From Pseudomonadota bacterium (lineage in GTDB: Bacteria; Desulfobacterota; Desulfovibrionia; Desulfovibrionales; Desulfovibrionaceae), in contig JAEWQB010000004.1 of assembly GCA_023460395.1 (NCBI GenBank), forward strand, positions 124,001-188,000: a stretch of DNA of 64,000 nucleotides, in the 5' to 3' direction. A program made the translations under genes and the position numbers. This document shows positions 9,099 to 18,320 of this stretch, in pieces (position 1 is the stretch's first letter; each line of letters opens with the position of its first letter). The notes beneath the pieces were generated by a model. The model worked only from the letters and a program-made list of their open reading frames with translations. It was not told where the DNA came from and ran no database searches.

Positions 9099-9799
9099 CC
9101 GTAAAGTATCCCTATCAGCATAACGCCCAGCACAGGACCAAGTGAGGCAAGCCCCACAAGGCCGAACCCTTCACTAAAAGCATTTTTGCCCTGCAACACG
9201 CCCACGGTACCCATCCCCAAGGCGATAATAAATGGAACAGTGACCGGGCCGGTCGTCACTCCTCCGGCGTCAAACGCAATGGGCAAAAAACTCGCGGGAG
9301 TGAAGAAAGACAGCACCAGCACCGCCAAGTAGCCAACGGTCAGCAAGCGGACAATGGGAAAACCGAGAAGTATGCGCAAAATGGCACCTGCCAGCCACAC
9401 TCCCACGCTTATCGCCACGACCCCCACAAGCAGATTGCGTGAAACAAGGCCGGATGAAACAAAATCCACTTGGTGCGCCAGCACCCGCACATCCGGTTCC
9501 GCCAGTGTGATTACCGTGCCTAACAAAAAAGACATGCCCAGCAGGTACTTTACTGAGCCGCTTTTGGGCAATTCACCACCAATAGTCTCGCCCATGGGCA
9601 ACAGCCCTGCCTGAACGCCTAGCAGAAAAAGAAACAGCCCGCCTCCCACAAACAGACTGCCTAACAAAAACCGGGCAAACACATCACCCGGCATGTGAAG
9701 CAGACTAATTTGCAAAATGCATACAATGCCACATATGGGAAGCACGGCAAGAGAGACTTCGCGGAACAGTTCAGAAAGGTGGGAATTCGAATTACTCAT
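9095..9799 (-). CDS. DUF1538 membrane protein, first of a pair (UmpA-like)
   Basis: 234-residue multi-span membrane protein, a diverged copy of its downstream neighbour. Shared landmarks are TLAEPDVRVLA near residue 97 and IAFDAGGVTTGPVTVPFIIA near residues 174-193, in the same positions as in the partner, plus a shared C-terminal GFGLVGLASLGPVLGVMLIG. GAGG is four to five bases before the ATG. As the first gene of the three-gene unit it probably forms a heteromer with the second DUF1538 protein. Transported ion not determinable from the sequence. Confidence 0.8.
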   Translation of the reverse strand: MSNSNSHLSELFREVSLAVLPICGIVCILQISLLHMPGDVFARFLLGSLFVGGGLFLFLLGVQAGLLPMGETIGGELPKSGSVKYLLGMSFLLGTVITLAEPDVRVLAHQVDFVSSGLVSRNLLVGVVAISVGVWLAGAILRILLGFPIVRLLTVGYLAVLVLSFFTPASFLPIAFDAGGVTTGPVTVPFIIALGMGTVGVLQGKNAFSEGFGLVGLASLGPVLGVMLIGILYG

Positions 9800-9958
9800 G
9801 GCACCTCGCGACTAGGGTATCATCCTGTCTAGCACAGCAAAGGAAGCGCTGTCCAGCGCATCTCATGAAAGGGCGGAAGTTCTCCTCGCGGCATGGCGGG
9901 AGCCATGTGGTATGCCTGACCACCACTGCCCGGAACGAATCACGGGCTGCGGAGGCAG

Positions 9959-12040
9959 CTATTTGGTAAGCGCAGACACGACAAACTCACCCGTCGGTTC
10001 TTCGGATGCCGACACGGCTACCTCAGGAGCGGACACAGGTGCCTCGACGGCGGAAGCCGGGGCATCCGTGGTGCGCGGGCCAGCTTCGCCAGCCAGCACG
10101 GAGAAGGTTCGGATCGCGTCTCCCGCCCCCAGCACTCCCGCGATATCGCCCTTTGACAGAACGAAATCCGCACCGGGATTCGGCATAAGCACGCCCGCAC
10201 GCAACACCCCCACAACGGAAACACCTACCAGTCTGCGTAGTTGCAGCGCAGCCAGACTTTTTCCCTCAAGGCTGTTTTCCTCTCGCACGGGAATCCACGA
10301 AAGTTGCATGTCCGCCGCCGCGTCCCCTATCTGGGTAAGGGTGCGATATTCGGGGTGCGCTTCAAACACGGCGGCGTAGCGTTCCTGCCGCACGGCGTCT
10401 GAAAAATGCTGAATTTCTCCCACCGGCAACCCTAAATGGAGTAGCGCCTGACGGGTAAGCTCCAAGCCCGCCTCAAATTCCGGCTGGATGGTCTGCCGCA
10501 CTCCTAACGCCGCCATGGCTTCCATTTGCTCCACTCCCGCCACCCGCGCCACAATGGAGAGCGCGGGTTGCCGCTTGCGTGCCTGCACCACCACGCTTTC
10601 CGCATCCGCCAGATAGGGGATGGTCACCATCAAGAGCCGAGCGTGCGACAGGCAGGCGGCCTCCTGCACGGCAGGTTGGGAAGCGTCACCGTAAATAACC
10701 GGGAATCCGGCAAGACGGCACTGCTCAAACCGGCGCGAATTGAATTCAATAACAACAAACGGTTGGGAAAGACGGGCGAGAATATCCGCCACATACCGCC
10801 CCACGCGCCCCCCGCCAGCAATAACCACATGCCCGTGCAACCCCTCTTTCGGCAGGTTCACGCTTTCCAGCGGCGGTGCCGGTACCAGCCGCTGGCGCAG
10901 GGCATACAGCGGAGCCGTGAGCGAAGAGAGCGGCGGGGTAGCCACCATACCCAAAATGCCCACGGCTAAAAAGATAGCGTACTGGTCCCTCGGCAACTGC
11001 CCGGCCTCTACCCCCATACGTGCCAGCAAAAAGGACAGCTCGCCCGCCTGAAACATGGTTAGCCCCATGGCCATGGGAATCACATTGCCATACCCAAACC
11101 AGCGGCTCAACAACCAGAACAGTACCCCCTTGCCCAGAAAAGCCGCCACGGCGATGCCGAGCACTGTACCAAGGTTATGATAAACGAATACCGGGTCCAC
11201 CAGCATGCCCATCGATGCGAAAAACAAAAGCCCGGACAAGTCCCGGAGAGGAATGATATCGGAAAGGGCCTGATGTCCGTAGTCCGATTCACTAAGCACC
11301 ATACCCGCCACAAACGCGCCGAACGCAAAAGAAAGCCCTAACAGATACGTGCCGTAGCCTATGCCCAGTCCTATCCCGCTGCACGCCAGCATAAACAGCT
11401 CACGGGAATTCCACCCCGCCACATACCGGAGCAAGCGCGGAATAAGACGGGTGCCAAGCAGCATCATCCCCCCCAAAAATGCGATGGCTTTAATCCCGGC
11501 CCAGCCAAGCATGCCCAGTTCCGAGTCCGGGTGGCCTATCTGAGGCAATATGATCAGCAGCGGTACTGCCGCCAAATCCTGCATGACCAGCATGCCGATC
11601 ATGACACGGCTGGAGAGCGTCCCCAGCCACCCTTGGCTTTCCAGTGTCTTGAGGATGACCATGGTGCTCGACAAAGAAATAAACGCGCCGAACCACAGGG
11701 AAACCACGCTGTTCCATCCGACCAGACGGCCCACGCCGTAGCCCAATCCCATGCAGAGCACGATCTGTATGGGAGTCCCAAGCAGAGCAATGGCACGCAC
11801 CGGACGCAAATCCTTAAGGGAAAATTCCAGACCCAGCGCAAAGAGCAGCAAGGCCACTCCTATTTCCGCCAGTAACTCTATTTCATGGTATTCCGTAACG
11901 GAAATGCCGCCGGTAAACGGGCCTACAAGCACCCCGGCGAGAATATAGCCCAGAATAAGCGGCTGGCGAAAAAACTGGGCCACGATACCACCCAGCAACC
12001 CAGCGACCACAAGAATAACAATGTCTGCCGCAATGCCCAT
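9959..12040 (-). CDS. Kef-type monovalent cation:proton antiporter (CPA2) with TrkA-N and TrkA-C domains
   Basis: 693-residue inner-membrane protein. Residues 1 to about 380 form the Na+/H+ exchanger domain with many helices (for example LAEIGVALLLFALGLEFSL). A TrkA-N nucleotide-binding domain starts at HGHVVIAGGGRVGRYVADIL, and a TrkA-C domain follows near GKSLAALQLRRLVGVSVVGV. The final ~45 residues are an Ala/Pro/Glu/Ser-rich tail without recognisable fold. The ATG at 12040 has GGAG seven bases upstream; the open frame extends 29 codons further but without family similarity. Probably exports K+ or Na+ under ligand control. Confidence 0.9.
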   Translation of the reverse strand: MGIAADIVILVVAGLLGGIVAQFFRQPLILGYILAGVLVGPFTGGISVTEYHEIELLAEIGVALLLFALGLEFSLKDLRPVRAIALLGTPIQIVLCMGLGYGVGRLVGWNSVVSLWFGAFISLSSTMVILKTLESQGWLGTLSSRVMIGMLVMQDLAAVPLLIILPQIGHPDSELGMLGWAGIKAIAFLGGMMLLGTRLIPRLLRYVAGWNSRELFMLACSGIGLGIGYGTYLLGLSFAFGAFVAGMVLSESDYGHQALSDIIPLRDLSGLLFFASMGMLVDPVFVYHNLGTVLGIAVAAFLGKGVLFWLLSRWFGYGNVIPMAMGLTMFQAGELSFLLARMGVEAGQLPRDQYAIFLAVGILGMVATPPLSSLTAPLYALRQRLVPAPPLESVNLPKEGLHGHVVIAGGGRVGRYVADILARLSQPFVVIEFNSRRFEQCRLAGFPVIYGDASQPAVQEAACLSHARLLMVTIPYLADAESVVVQARKRQPALSIVARVAGVEQMEAMAALGVRQTIQPEFEAGLELTRQALLHLGLPVGEIQHFSDAVRQERYAAVFEAHPEYRTLTQIGDAAADMQLSWIPVREENSLEGKSLAALQLRRLVGVSVVGVLRAGVLMPNPGADFVLSKGDIAGVLGAGDAIRTFSVLAGEAGPRTTDAPASAVEAPVSAPEVAVSASEEPTGEFVVSALTK

Positions 12041-12177
12041 GTGTGTTCTCCGAAAATACGGAACGGTGTGCCAACGAAAGAAAAGGGAGGAAACAATCAG
12101 TCTATGTGGCGGTGTGCCCGATGCCACGCCCGGTCCCGGTCCAGTGCCAGATTAACCGCCGAAAGGACCGGAACGCT

Positions 12178-12828
12178 TCACGTCTGGCTTACATATCCAT
12201 ACATGACCATGTAGTGGCAAAAGCTGCCCGCCATGACGAACACATGGAAAAGCTCGTGGAATCCGAAATGTCGCGGCAGCGGATTAGGCCGTTTCAGCGC
12301 GTAGATGACCGCGCCCACGCTGTACAGCACTCCCCCCGCCGCCAGCCATGCCAGCGCTCCCGGTTCCAGTGCCCGCACCAGCGGGTAAATGCCCACAAGA
12401 ACCATCCAGCCCATGGCTAAGTATAGCCCGGTGGAAAACCAACGGGGAGCGCCCATCCAGAAAATTTTAACTCCTATCCCGATGGTTGCCACGCCCCATG
12501 CGCAGCCAAACAGCGACCACCCCCACGCGCCACGCAGCGGGATAAGGCAGATAGGCGTATACGTTGCCGCAATATACACGAAGATCATGGAGTGATCGAT
12601 ACGCCGCAGCAGGCGGATACCCTTCTCGGAAAGGGGCAACCAATGGTACAGCGTGCTGGCGGTGTAAAGCAGCACCATGCCCACGCCGAAGACGGCAAAC
12701 GTGGTTATGTGCCAAGGCATGGCGGGGTTTGTCACCCGCAGGATGAGCAGAATCGTTCCCAATATGGCCAGCACGGCCCCGATGCAGTGGGTAAGCCCGT
12801 TCATAGGCTCTCTGAGGTAGCGAATCAT
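12178..12828 (-). CDS. Hemolysin III / PAQR-family membrane protein (TrhA type)
   Basis: 216-residue protein with seven predicted membrane segments. Conserved PAQR residues are visible: EPMNGLTHCIGA at the N-terminus, TASTLYHWLP (Ser and His), RRIDHSMIFVYIAATYTPIC (Asp-His), and a C-terminal HELFHVFVMAGSFCHY (His-x3-His). These residues bind a metal in related hydrolase-like receptors. The family name hemolysin is historical; the bacterial role is probably membrane lipid homeostasis. GGGAG is seven bases before the ATG. It is likely a separate unit from the Kef gene. Confidence 0.88.
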   Translation of the reverse strand: MIRYLREPMNGLTHCIGAVLAILGTILLILRVTNPAMPWHITTFAVFGVGMVLLYTASTLYHWLPLSEKGIRLLRRIDHSMIFVYIAATYTPICLIPLRGAWGWSLFGCAWGVATIGIGVKIFWMGAPRWFSTGLYLAMGWMVLVGIYPLVRALEPGALAWLAAGGVLYSVGAVIYALKRPNPLPRHFGFHELFHVFVMAGSFCHYMVMYGYVSQT

Positions 12829-12940
12829 GGCGTATCTCCCGCGTGGACCTTTTCCGACTTTGCCTCATCATAGCCCCCAACGCGGGCCTCTTCAATACTT
12901 ACCCTCACCATCGCAAAAAAAACATACTCCCCCAATGCAA

Positions 12941-12972
12941 CAGGCCGGGAGAGATACTTCCCCCCCGGCCTG
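12941..12972 (-). terminator. Probable terminator downstream of the SulP gene
   Basis: CAGGCCGGG and CCCGGCCTG form a nine-bp GC-rich stem starting about 20 bases after the SulP stop on the minus strand. The following bases (TTGCATT) are only partly T-rich, so efficiency is uncertain. Confidence 0.5.
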
Positions 12973-12993
12973 ATATGGTTCCCGAATCGCGCG

Positions 12994-14697
12994 TTAGCTG
13001 CTCAGGGCGCTCAGCGCCAATTTATCTGCCCGGCCTATGGCCGATTTCAGATCAGGCAACACGTTGTCCGCGCCAAACTTATCCAGCGTGCCCAGCTTGT
13101 CGAGCACGCGCCGCACTCTGGGCTGCAATCCGCACACCACCAACTGCGTATGCATTTTATCCGCATGCCGCATAAAGGTTTCCAGCGCGTGAATACCCGT
13201 TGCGTCTACCGTGGGCACAAGGTCCATACGGATGACAATAACTTTAGGTGGTTTGCGTAGGGCGTGCAAAACACTAAGAAAACGCTCTGCCACACCAAAG
13301 AAAAACGGACCGTCAATTTCATAAATCATCACTTCGGACGGACAAAACTCGCTCCGCGCACACGCGTCCCGCGTTTCCGCACGCAGTGGTTCTTCCCCTT
13401 CCGCGAAGCCAAGCCTCAGGTCACTTACCTCGCTCATGCGGCGCATGAAGAGCAGTGCGGCTAGCACCACGCCCACCTGCACAGCCACGGTCAGGTCCAC
13501 AAGCACCGTGAGCAGGAACGTGGTTACCAGCACAAATACGTCCGAACGGGGAGCGCGCAGCAGCCGGGCGAACTTATGCACCTCGCTCATGTCCCATGCC
13601 ACAATGCAGAGAACCCCCGCGAGACTCGCCAACGGAATGAGCGAGGCCAACGGGGCAAGGCACAGCATGAACAGCGCCAAGGTCACCGCGTGGATTATCC
13701 CGGCTACCGGAGTAGCCGCTCCCGCGCGGATATTGGTGGCGGTGCGGGCGATGGCCCCTGTGGCGGGAATGCCGCCGAAGAAGGCGGACCCGATGTTGGC
13801 AAGCCCCTGTGCCACAAGTTCTGTTGATGGTTCATGCCGATCGCCGGTCATGCCGTCTGCCACAACAGCACTCAGCAGAGACTCTATACCCGCCAGCAGC
13901 GCAATGGCTACGGCGTCCGGCAGCACGGTGGCAGCCAACGCCCAAAAGTTCGAAGGCATGGAAAACGTGGGCAATGCTGCGGGAATACCACCAAAGCGCG
14001 AGCCGATGGTTTCCACATCAAGACCGCCTGCCCATACCACCAGCATGGACGCCAAAATGCCCATAATATGCGCGGGCACACGCGGACAAAACCGCCGGAT
14101 GAGGATCATAATCCCCACCGTTACACCTCCGGCGATGACGGCCCCCGAATGGATAGTGCCGATGCCGGTCCAGCAGCTTGCCAGTTTTCCCAAAAATTCC
14201 GGCGGCTGCGGACCAACCTGCAACCCCAGAATATCTTTAATTTGCGAAGAGAAAATGTACAGCCCGATACCCGCCGTAAACCCGGTGGTCACGGGATAGG
14301 GAATAAACTGCAACACCTTGCCCAGCCGGAAAAATCCCATGAGCATGAGAAATATTCCAGCCATGATGGTGGCCACCACCAAGCCCTCATAGCCATGCCG
14401 CGCGATAACGCCCGCCACGATGACCACGAAAGCGCCGGTAGGTCCGCCAATCTGAAAGCGTGACCCCCCAAGCAGGGAAATGATAGCACCAGCTACCACG
14501 GCGGTAAAAAGCCCCCGCTCCGGCGGTGCGCCGGATGCAATGGCAAAGGCCATGGCAAGGGGCAAAGCCACCACACCCACGGTGAGGCCCGCACAGATGT
14601 CACGGGTAAGAAATGCTTTGGAATACCCGGCTTTCAACGCGGAAAGCAAGGCGGGCCTGATCGAAAAAGAGATCAGGCCAGAACGCTGTTCACTCAT
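12994..14697 (-). CDS. SulP-family anion (sulfate-type) permease with STAS domain
   Basis: 567-residue SulP/SLC26 transporter. The N-terminal LTRDICAGLTVGVVALPLAM is the family signature, followed by about 12 helices, and a C-terminal STAS domain containing RMDLVPTVDATGIHALETF near residue 500. Substrates in the family include sulfate, bicarbonate and other anions; sulfate is plausible in a sulfate reducer but unproven. The ATG at 14697 has GGAGG seven bases upstream. An upstream 80-codon extension of the frame is compositionally unlike the protein and was left out. Confidence 0.9.
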   Translation of the reverse strand: MSEQRSGLISFSIRPALLSALKAGYSKAFLTRDICAGLTVGVVALPLAMAFAIASGAPPERGLFTAVVAGAIISLLGGSRFQIGGPTGAFVVIVAGVIARHGYEGLVVATIMAGIFLMLMGFFRLGKVLQFIPYPVTTGFTAGIGLYIFSSQIKDILGLQVGPQPPEFLGKLASCWTGIGTIHSGAVIAGGVTVGIMILIRRFCPRVPAHIMGILASMLVVWAGGLDVETIGSRFGGIPAALPTFSMPSNFWALAATVLPDAVAIALLAGIESLLSAVVADGMTGDRHEPSTELVAQGLANIGSAFFGGIPATGAIARTATNIRAGAATPVAGIIHAVTLALFMLCLAPLASLIPLASLAGVLCIVAWDMSEVHKFARLLRAPRSDVFVLVTTFLLTVLVDLTVAVQVGVVLAALLFMRRMSEVSDLRLGFAEGEEPLRAETRDACARSEFCPSEVMIYEIDGPFFFGVAERFLSVLHALRKPPKVIVIRMDLVPTVDATGIHALETFMRHADKMHTQLVVCGLQPRVRRVLDKLGTLDKFGADNVLPDLKSAIGRADKLALSALSS

Positions 14698-15233
14698 AAA
14701 GCAACCTCCGAAAAGAATCCTTGCGAACAAGGCTCTGACCGGCACGGTTGCGGTCCGGCAGCGTAAGGATGTCGGGCCGCCACATCCGAAGCGGCGGAAA
14801 GCCGCAGCAGGCATGTCGCGCGCGCACGGCCCCCTCAGGGCCGTTCTGGCAACTGTTTCTGCCCTGTTCGGAGTGTCGTCAGGGCTGTCGCTGCACTTAT
14901 CGTCCCGCGTGCGCTGTGGCAACCAATTTTTGCACAATATCCCCTAATGTATGCGGGTTGTCATACAATCAGGAATACCACGCACCGTCCCTACCCGGAA
15001 ATAGTTCCCGCAGATGGGGGACATTGGTCGCGCTGGCGCCGACATGGACGAATAAAGAGGTCTTGTATCTTATACTAGAATTGCCTTTCCCGCAAACATA
15101 GTAAAAAAAGAACAAAAATCTTTGCCCTGCCTGCACACATCCGGTACCCTGCCGCCTTGACTGCCTATCGGAAACATACTAAACATAGCAGTTCTCTTAT
15201 ACAAAAGACTATTGCATTTTCAAGAGGTTACCG
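14698..15233 (+). other. Divergent intergenic region between SulP gene and uppS
   Basis: About 535 bp. The part close to uppS (15050-15230) is AT-rich and promoter-like; the part close to SulP is GC-rich and carries no convincing gene. Frames here overlap on both strands, lack ribosome sites and show no recognisable protein. Confidence 0.5.
15157..15185 (+). promoter_or_regulatory. Candidate promoter for the uppS operon
   Basis: TTGACT is followed after 17 bases by TAAACA, about 50 bp before the uppS start. The -35 is good and the -10 poor. The whole block to 15230 is AT-rich. Low-confidence call. Confidence 0.3.
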
Positions 15234-15974
15234 TTGAGTACGGACAATCAGTCCTCATGGGTCGTTCCTAGTGTTCTGCCGGTACACGTGTCCATTATTA
15301 TGGACGGCAATGGGCGGTGGGCCACGGCTCGTGGACTTGAACGCACACAAGGGCACCGCGCCGGAACCGAAGCGGCACGCAAAATCGTTCGCGAAGCCCG
15401 CCGGATAGGCATACGGCACCTCACCCTGTATACCTTTTCCAGCGAAAACTGGAGCCGCCCCAAGCAGGAAGTCAGCTTCCTCTTTGAGTTGCTCGTTACG
15501 TTTCTCAAAGACGAATTGCCCACCCTGATGGAACAAAACATCCGCTTGCGCGTACTGGGCGATCTTGCCGGACTTCCCATAGCGTCGCGCACGGCCCTGC
15601 AACATGCCATCAACAAAACTGCCGCCAACACTTCCATGACGCTGAACCTCGCGCTGAACTATTCCGGGCGCGGAGAAATTGTGCGGGCGGTGCGGGCACT
15701 GGTGTCTGAGGGGATTACGCCAAACGACATCACGGAAGAACGCCTCGCCCAGCACCTCTATTCCGCAGGGCAGCCGGACCCGGACCTCATGATTCGCACC
15801 AGCGGAGAGTTACGTCTCTCCAACTTTTTGCTGTACCAGCACGCGTACAGTGAATTCCACTTCACCTCCACCTACTGGCCAGACTTCAGCGTGGAAGAAT
15901 TCCGCGACGCACTCACCGCCTATGCGAGCCGCGAGCGCCGCTTCGGCAAGACCGGAGACCAGATTACCCAATGA
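15234..15974 (+). CDS. uppS: Isoprenyl transferase (undecaprenyl diphosphate synthase)
   Basis: cis-Prenyltransferase that condenses isopentenyl diphosphate onto farnesyl diphosphate to give the C55 lipid carrier for peptidoglycan and other glycans. 246 residues. The catalytic signature HVSIIMDGNGRWATARGL lies at about residues 19-36, LTLYTFSSENWSRP follows, and the C-terminal DLMIRTSGELRLSNFLLYQH near residue 183 is diagnostic. It starts with TTG: GAGG lies six bases upstream and no ATG is better placed. It is the first gene of an operon whose next member overlaps it by four bases. Confidence 0.95.
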   Translation: MSTDNQSSWVVPSVLPVHVSIIMDGNGRWATARGLERTQGHRAGTEAARKIVREARRIGIRHLTLYTFSSENWSRPKQEVSFLFELLVTFLKDELPTLMEQNIRLRVLGDLAGLPIASRTALQHAINKTAANTSMTLNLALNYSGRGEIVRAVRALVSEGITPNDITEERLAQHLYSAGQPDPDLMIRTSGELRLSNFLLYQHAYSEFHFTSTYWPDFSVEEFRDALTAYASRERRFGKTGDQITQ

Positions 15975-16771
15975 CCAACTCCCACAGACAGCGCTGGATC
16001 ACAGCCGCCGTTATTCTGCCATTTCTTATCGTCGCCGTTCTCATGGGCGGCTGGGTGCTGCTTGCAGCCATGATAGCGGTTTCCGCTCTTGCCCAATATG
16101 AATTGTATTCCATGTTCTGGCCCGGTCGGACAAAGCTCATCTACAAGCTGGGCGGTTGTCTGCTGGGCGCGGGCTTCTTATATGGTGCCTTCATTGAAAA
16201 CCCGGCGCTGATGCTGGGATGCCTTGCCGCCTCGTTTTGGATGGGCAGCTTGGGGTTTCTCACGGCATATGGCACCGGGAACACACAGGCCCGCTTTCAA
16301 AATGCTCAGGTCGTCACGGCGGGCATGCTCTATTTGCCGGCGGTTATCCACACTGTCCTCTACCTTTCCAATGTGGAAATCGCTCTTGTGCTACTGGCGG
16401 CATTCGCCACGGATATTGGCGGATTCTACGTGGGATGCCGTTTTGGAAAACACAAAATATGGCCCAGCGTCAGCCCTAAAAAATCGTGGGAAGGCTCCCT
16501 TGGCGGCATGGCCCTCTGCATGCTGGTGTGCCTGTGCGTAGGCCTTTTGTTTGGCACGGCTCCGTGGTGGGCATGGCTGATTCTAGGCGTGTTCCTGAAC
16601 TGCGCGGCCCAATTGGGAGATTTTTTTGAATCCGCTCTCAAGCGCACACTGGGCATCAAGGATTCCGGCACCATTCTACCGGGGCACGGCGGCCTGCTGG
16701 ACCGAATAGACTCCATACTTCTGGCATTGCCCGCGTATGTGCTGGCAAATGCCCTGTATCCTTTCTTCTGA
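15971..16771 (+). CDS. cdsA: Phosphatidate cytidylyltransferase (CDP-diglyceride synthase)
   Basis: Integral membrane enzyme that makes CDP-diacylglycerol from CTP and phosphatidic acid, the branch point of phospholipid synthesis. 266 residues, about seven to eight helices. The family signature near the C-terminus is GHGGLLDRIDSILLALPAYV; VSPKKSWEGSLGGM is also diagnostic. The ATG overlaps the uppS stop (ATGA). Position after uppS is the usual bacterial arrangement. Confidence 0.95.
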   Translation: MTNSHRQRWITAAVILPFLIVAVLMGGWVLLAAMIAVSALAQYELYSMFWPGRTKLIYKLGGCLLGAGFLYGAFIENPALMLGCLAASFWMGSLGFLTAYGTGNTQARFQNAQVVTAGMLYLPAVIHTVLYLSNVEIALVLLAAFATDIGGFYVGCRFGKHKIWPSVSPKKSWEGSLGGMALCMLVCLCVGLLFGTAPWWAWLILGVFLNCAAQLGDFFESALKRTLGIKDSGTILPGHGGLLDRIDSILLALPAYVLANALYPFF

Positions 16772-16781
16772 TCGTTTTCTG

Positions 16782-18320
16782 ATGAGGCAAAAAACAACTG
16801 GTATGCACGCTTCTTCACAGGGATATTCTTTAGACCTTGAACGGCTGGACGATCACCTGAGCAGGGTGATGGACATCATCGCCACCCATATTCGACAGGT
16901 AACCGCGGACCCCGTGGTGGCCCCCACCACGTTTGACGAGGTGTATGCCTCCTTCCCCTCGGAATTGCCCAGAGACGGGCACGACCCGGATCAGGTTCTG
17001 GACGAGGCAGTGCGTGCCTTCATGCCGGTGAATACCCGCATAGGCCATCCCCGTTTCCTCGCGTGGATAACAACCAGCCCCTCTCCGGCGGGCACGCTGG
17101 GTGAGTTACTCAGCGTGGGATTCAATCAGGCTCCTCTCTCGTTCAAGGGCGGCCCCGCCGCCACTGTGCTAGAGAGCATTGTCCTCGGCTGGTTCGCCCA
17201 ATGGCTCGGCTACGGCGAAGGTTGGGGAGGCACGCTTGTTTCCGGCGGCACGGTGGCGAACCTGATGGGCCTGAGCGTGGCCCGGCAGGCACACGTGCCC
17301 GATGTCGCGGAAAAAGGCCTGCAAGGCCGTACCAGCCCCATTACCCTGTATGTTTCCGATCAGGGGCATATGTCCATCAGCCGCTCCGCCATGCTGCTTG
17401 GCATAGGTACCGAGCATGTGCGCAGTGTGCCCTCAGATTCCGCGTTCCGTATGGATATGCAGGCTCTCCGTCATGCGGTGAAAGCGGACCGTGCCGCGGG
17501 CTTCACCCCCTTCTGCGTGGTAGGGCAAGCTGGCTCTGTTTCCACCGGAGCGGTGGACCCGCTGAACGACATGGCAGACTTCTGCGAGGAACAGGGCCTC
17601 TGGCTGCATGTGGACGCCGCCTATGGCGGAGCCGCGCTGCTTTCAGATACGCACCGCGAGACACTGCGCGGAATCGAACGGGCCGACTCTGTCTGCGTGG
17701 ACCCGCACAAATGGTTTTTTGTTCCCTTGGAATGCGGCATAACGCTCTTCCGGGATGGAGCAATGCAGAAGCATACCTTCCGCGCACAGGCCGCGTATTT
17801 GGGAAAAGAGTCCCCGTGGGATCTTAAAAACACCAGTTTTCAGCTTTCCCGTCAGGGACGCGCACTCAAACTCTGGTTTGCCCTACGCACTTACGGGACA
17901 GACCGCCTTGCCACCATTGTGGATCGCAACTGCGCCATGGCCCAGTTGTTTCTCCGGCTTGCGGAAGATTCTCAATACTGGGAACCCGCAGCCCCGGCGG
18001 ACCTCTCCATCGCCTGCGCGCATTTTTTGCCGCCGGATCACGGGATCTGGACCCAACCGGAACTGGACCGTCTGCATATAGATATTCTGGCGGAGCTGGA
18101 ACGCAGCGGCGTGGGTTTCCTTACCCCCGCACGTGTGGGAGAACGCGCGGCGGTGCGTTTGTGCATAGCCAACCACCGGACCACGCCGGACGATATCCAC
18201 CTGCTGTTCGACACCATGACCGATATTGGCATTCGTCTGTCGGAGCAGCGCGTCCCCGGTTCCGGCTACCGCACCCCGCAGGCGGATACCACGCAAGCCC
18301 CCTTCGGACGGCAGGCATGA
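16782..18320 (+). CDS. PLP-dependent group II amino acid decarboxylase family protein
   Basis: 512-residue fold-type I PLP enzyme related to aromatic-amino-acid, glutamate and diaminobutyrate decarboxylases. Visible signatures: TLVSGGTVANLMGL (PLP phosphate region), LHVDAAYGGAALL (Asp contacting the PLP ring nitrogen), and VCVDPHKWFFVPLECG with the Schiff-base Lys near residue 310. It starts 10 bp after cdsA; no strong ribosome site exists for 16782 or for the alternative ATG at 16803, so the start is uncertain. Its stop overlaps dxr (ATGA), so it is embedded in the lipid/isoprenoid operon. Substrate unknown. Confidence 0.85.
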   Translation: MRQKTTGMHASSQGYSLDLERLDDHLSRVMDIIATHIRQVTADPVVAPTTFDEVYASFPSELPRDGHDPDQVLDEAVRAFMPVNTRIGHPRFLAWITTSPSPAGTLGELLSVGFNQAPLSFKGGPAATVLESIVLGWFAQWLGYGEGWGGTLVSGGTVANLMGLSVARQAHVPDVAEKGLQGRTSPITLYVSDQGHMSISRSAMLLGIGTEHVRSVPSDSAFRMDMQALRHAVKADRAAGFTPFCVVGQAGSVSTGAVDPLNDMADFCEEQGLWLHVDAAYGGAALLSDTHRETLRGIERADSVCVDPHKWFFVPLECGITLFRDGAMQKHTFRAQAAYLGKESPWDLKNTSFQLSRQGRALKLWFALRTYGTDRLATIVDRNCAMAQLFLRLAEDSQYWEPAAPADLSIACAHFLPPDHGIWTQPELDRLHIDILAELERSGVGFLTPARVGERAAVRLCIANHRTTPDDIHLLFDTMTDIGIRLSEQRVPGSGYRTPQADTTQAPFGRQA

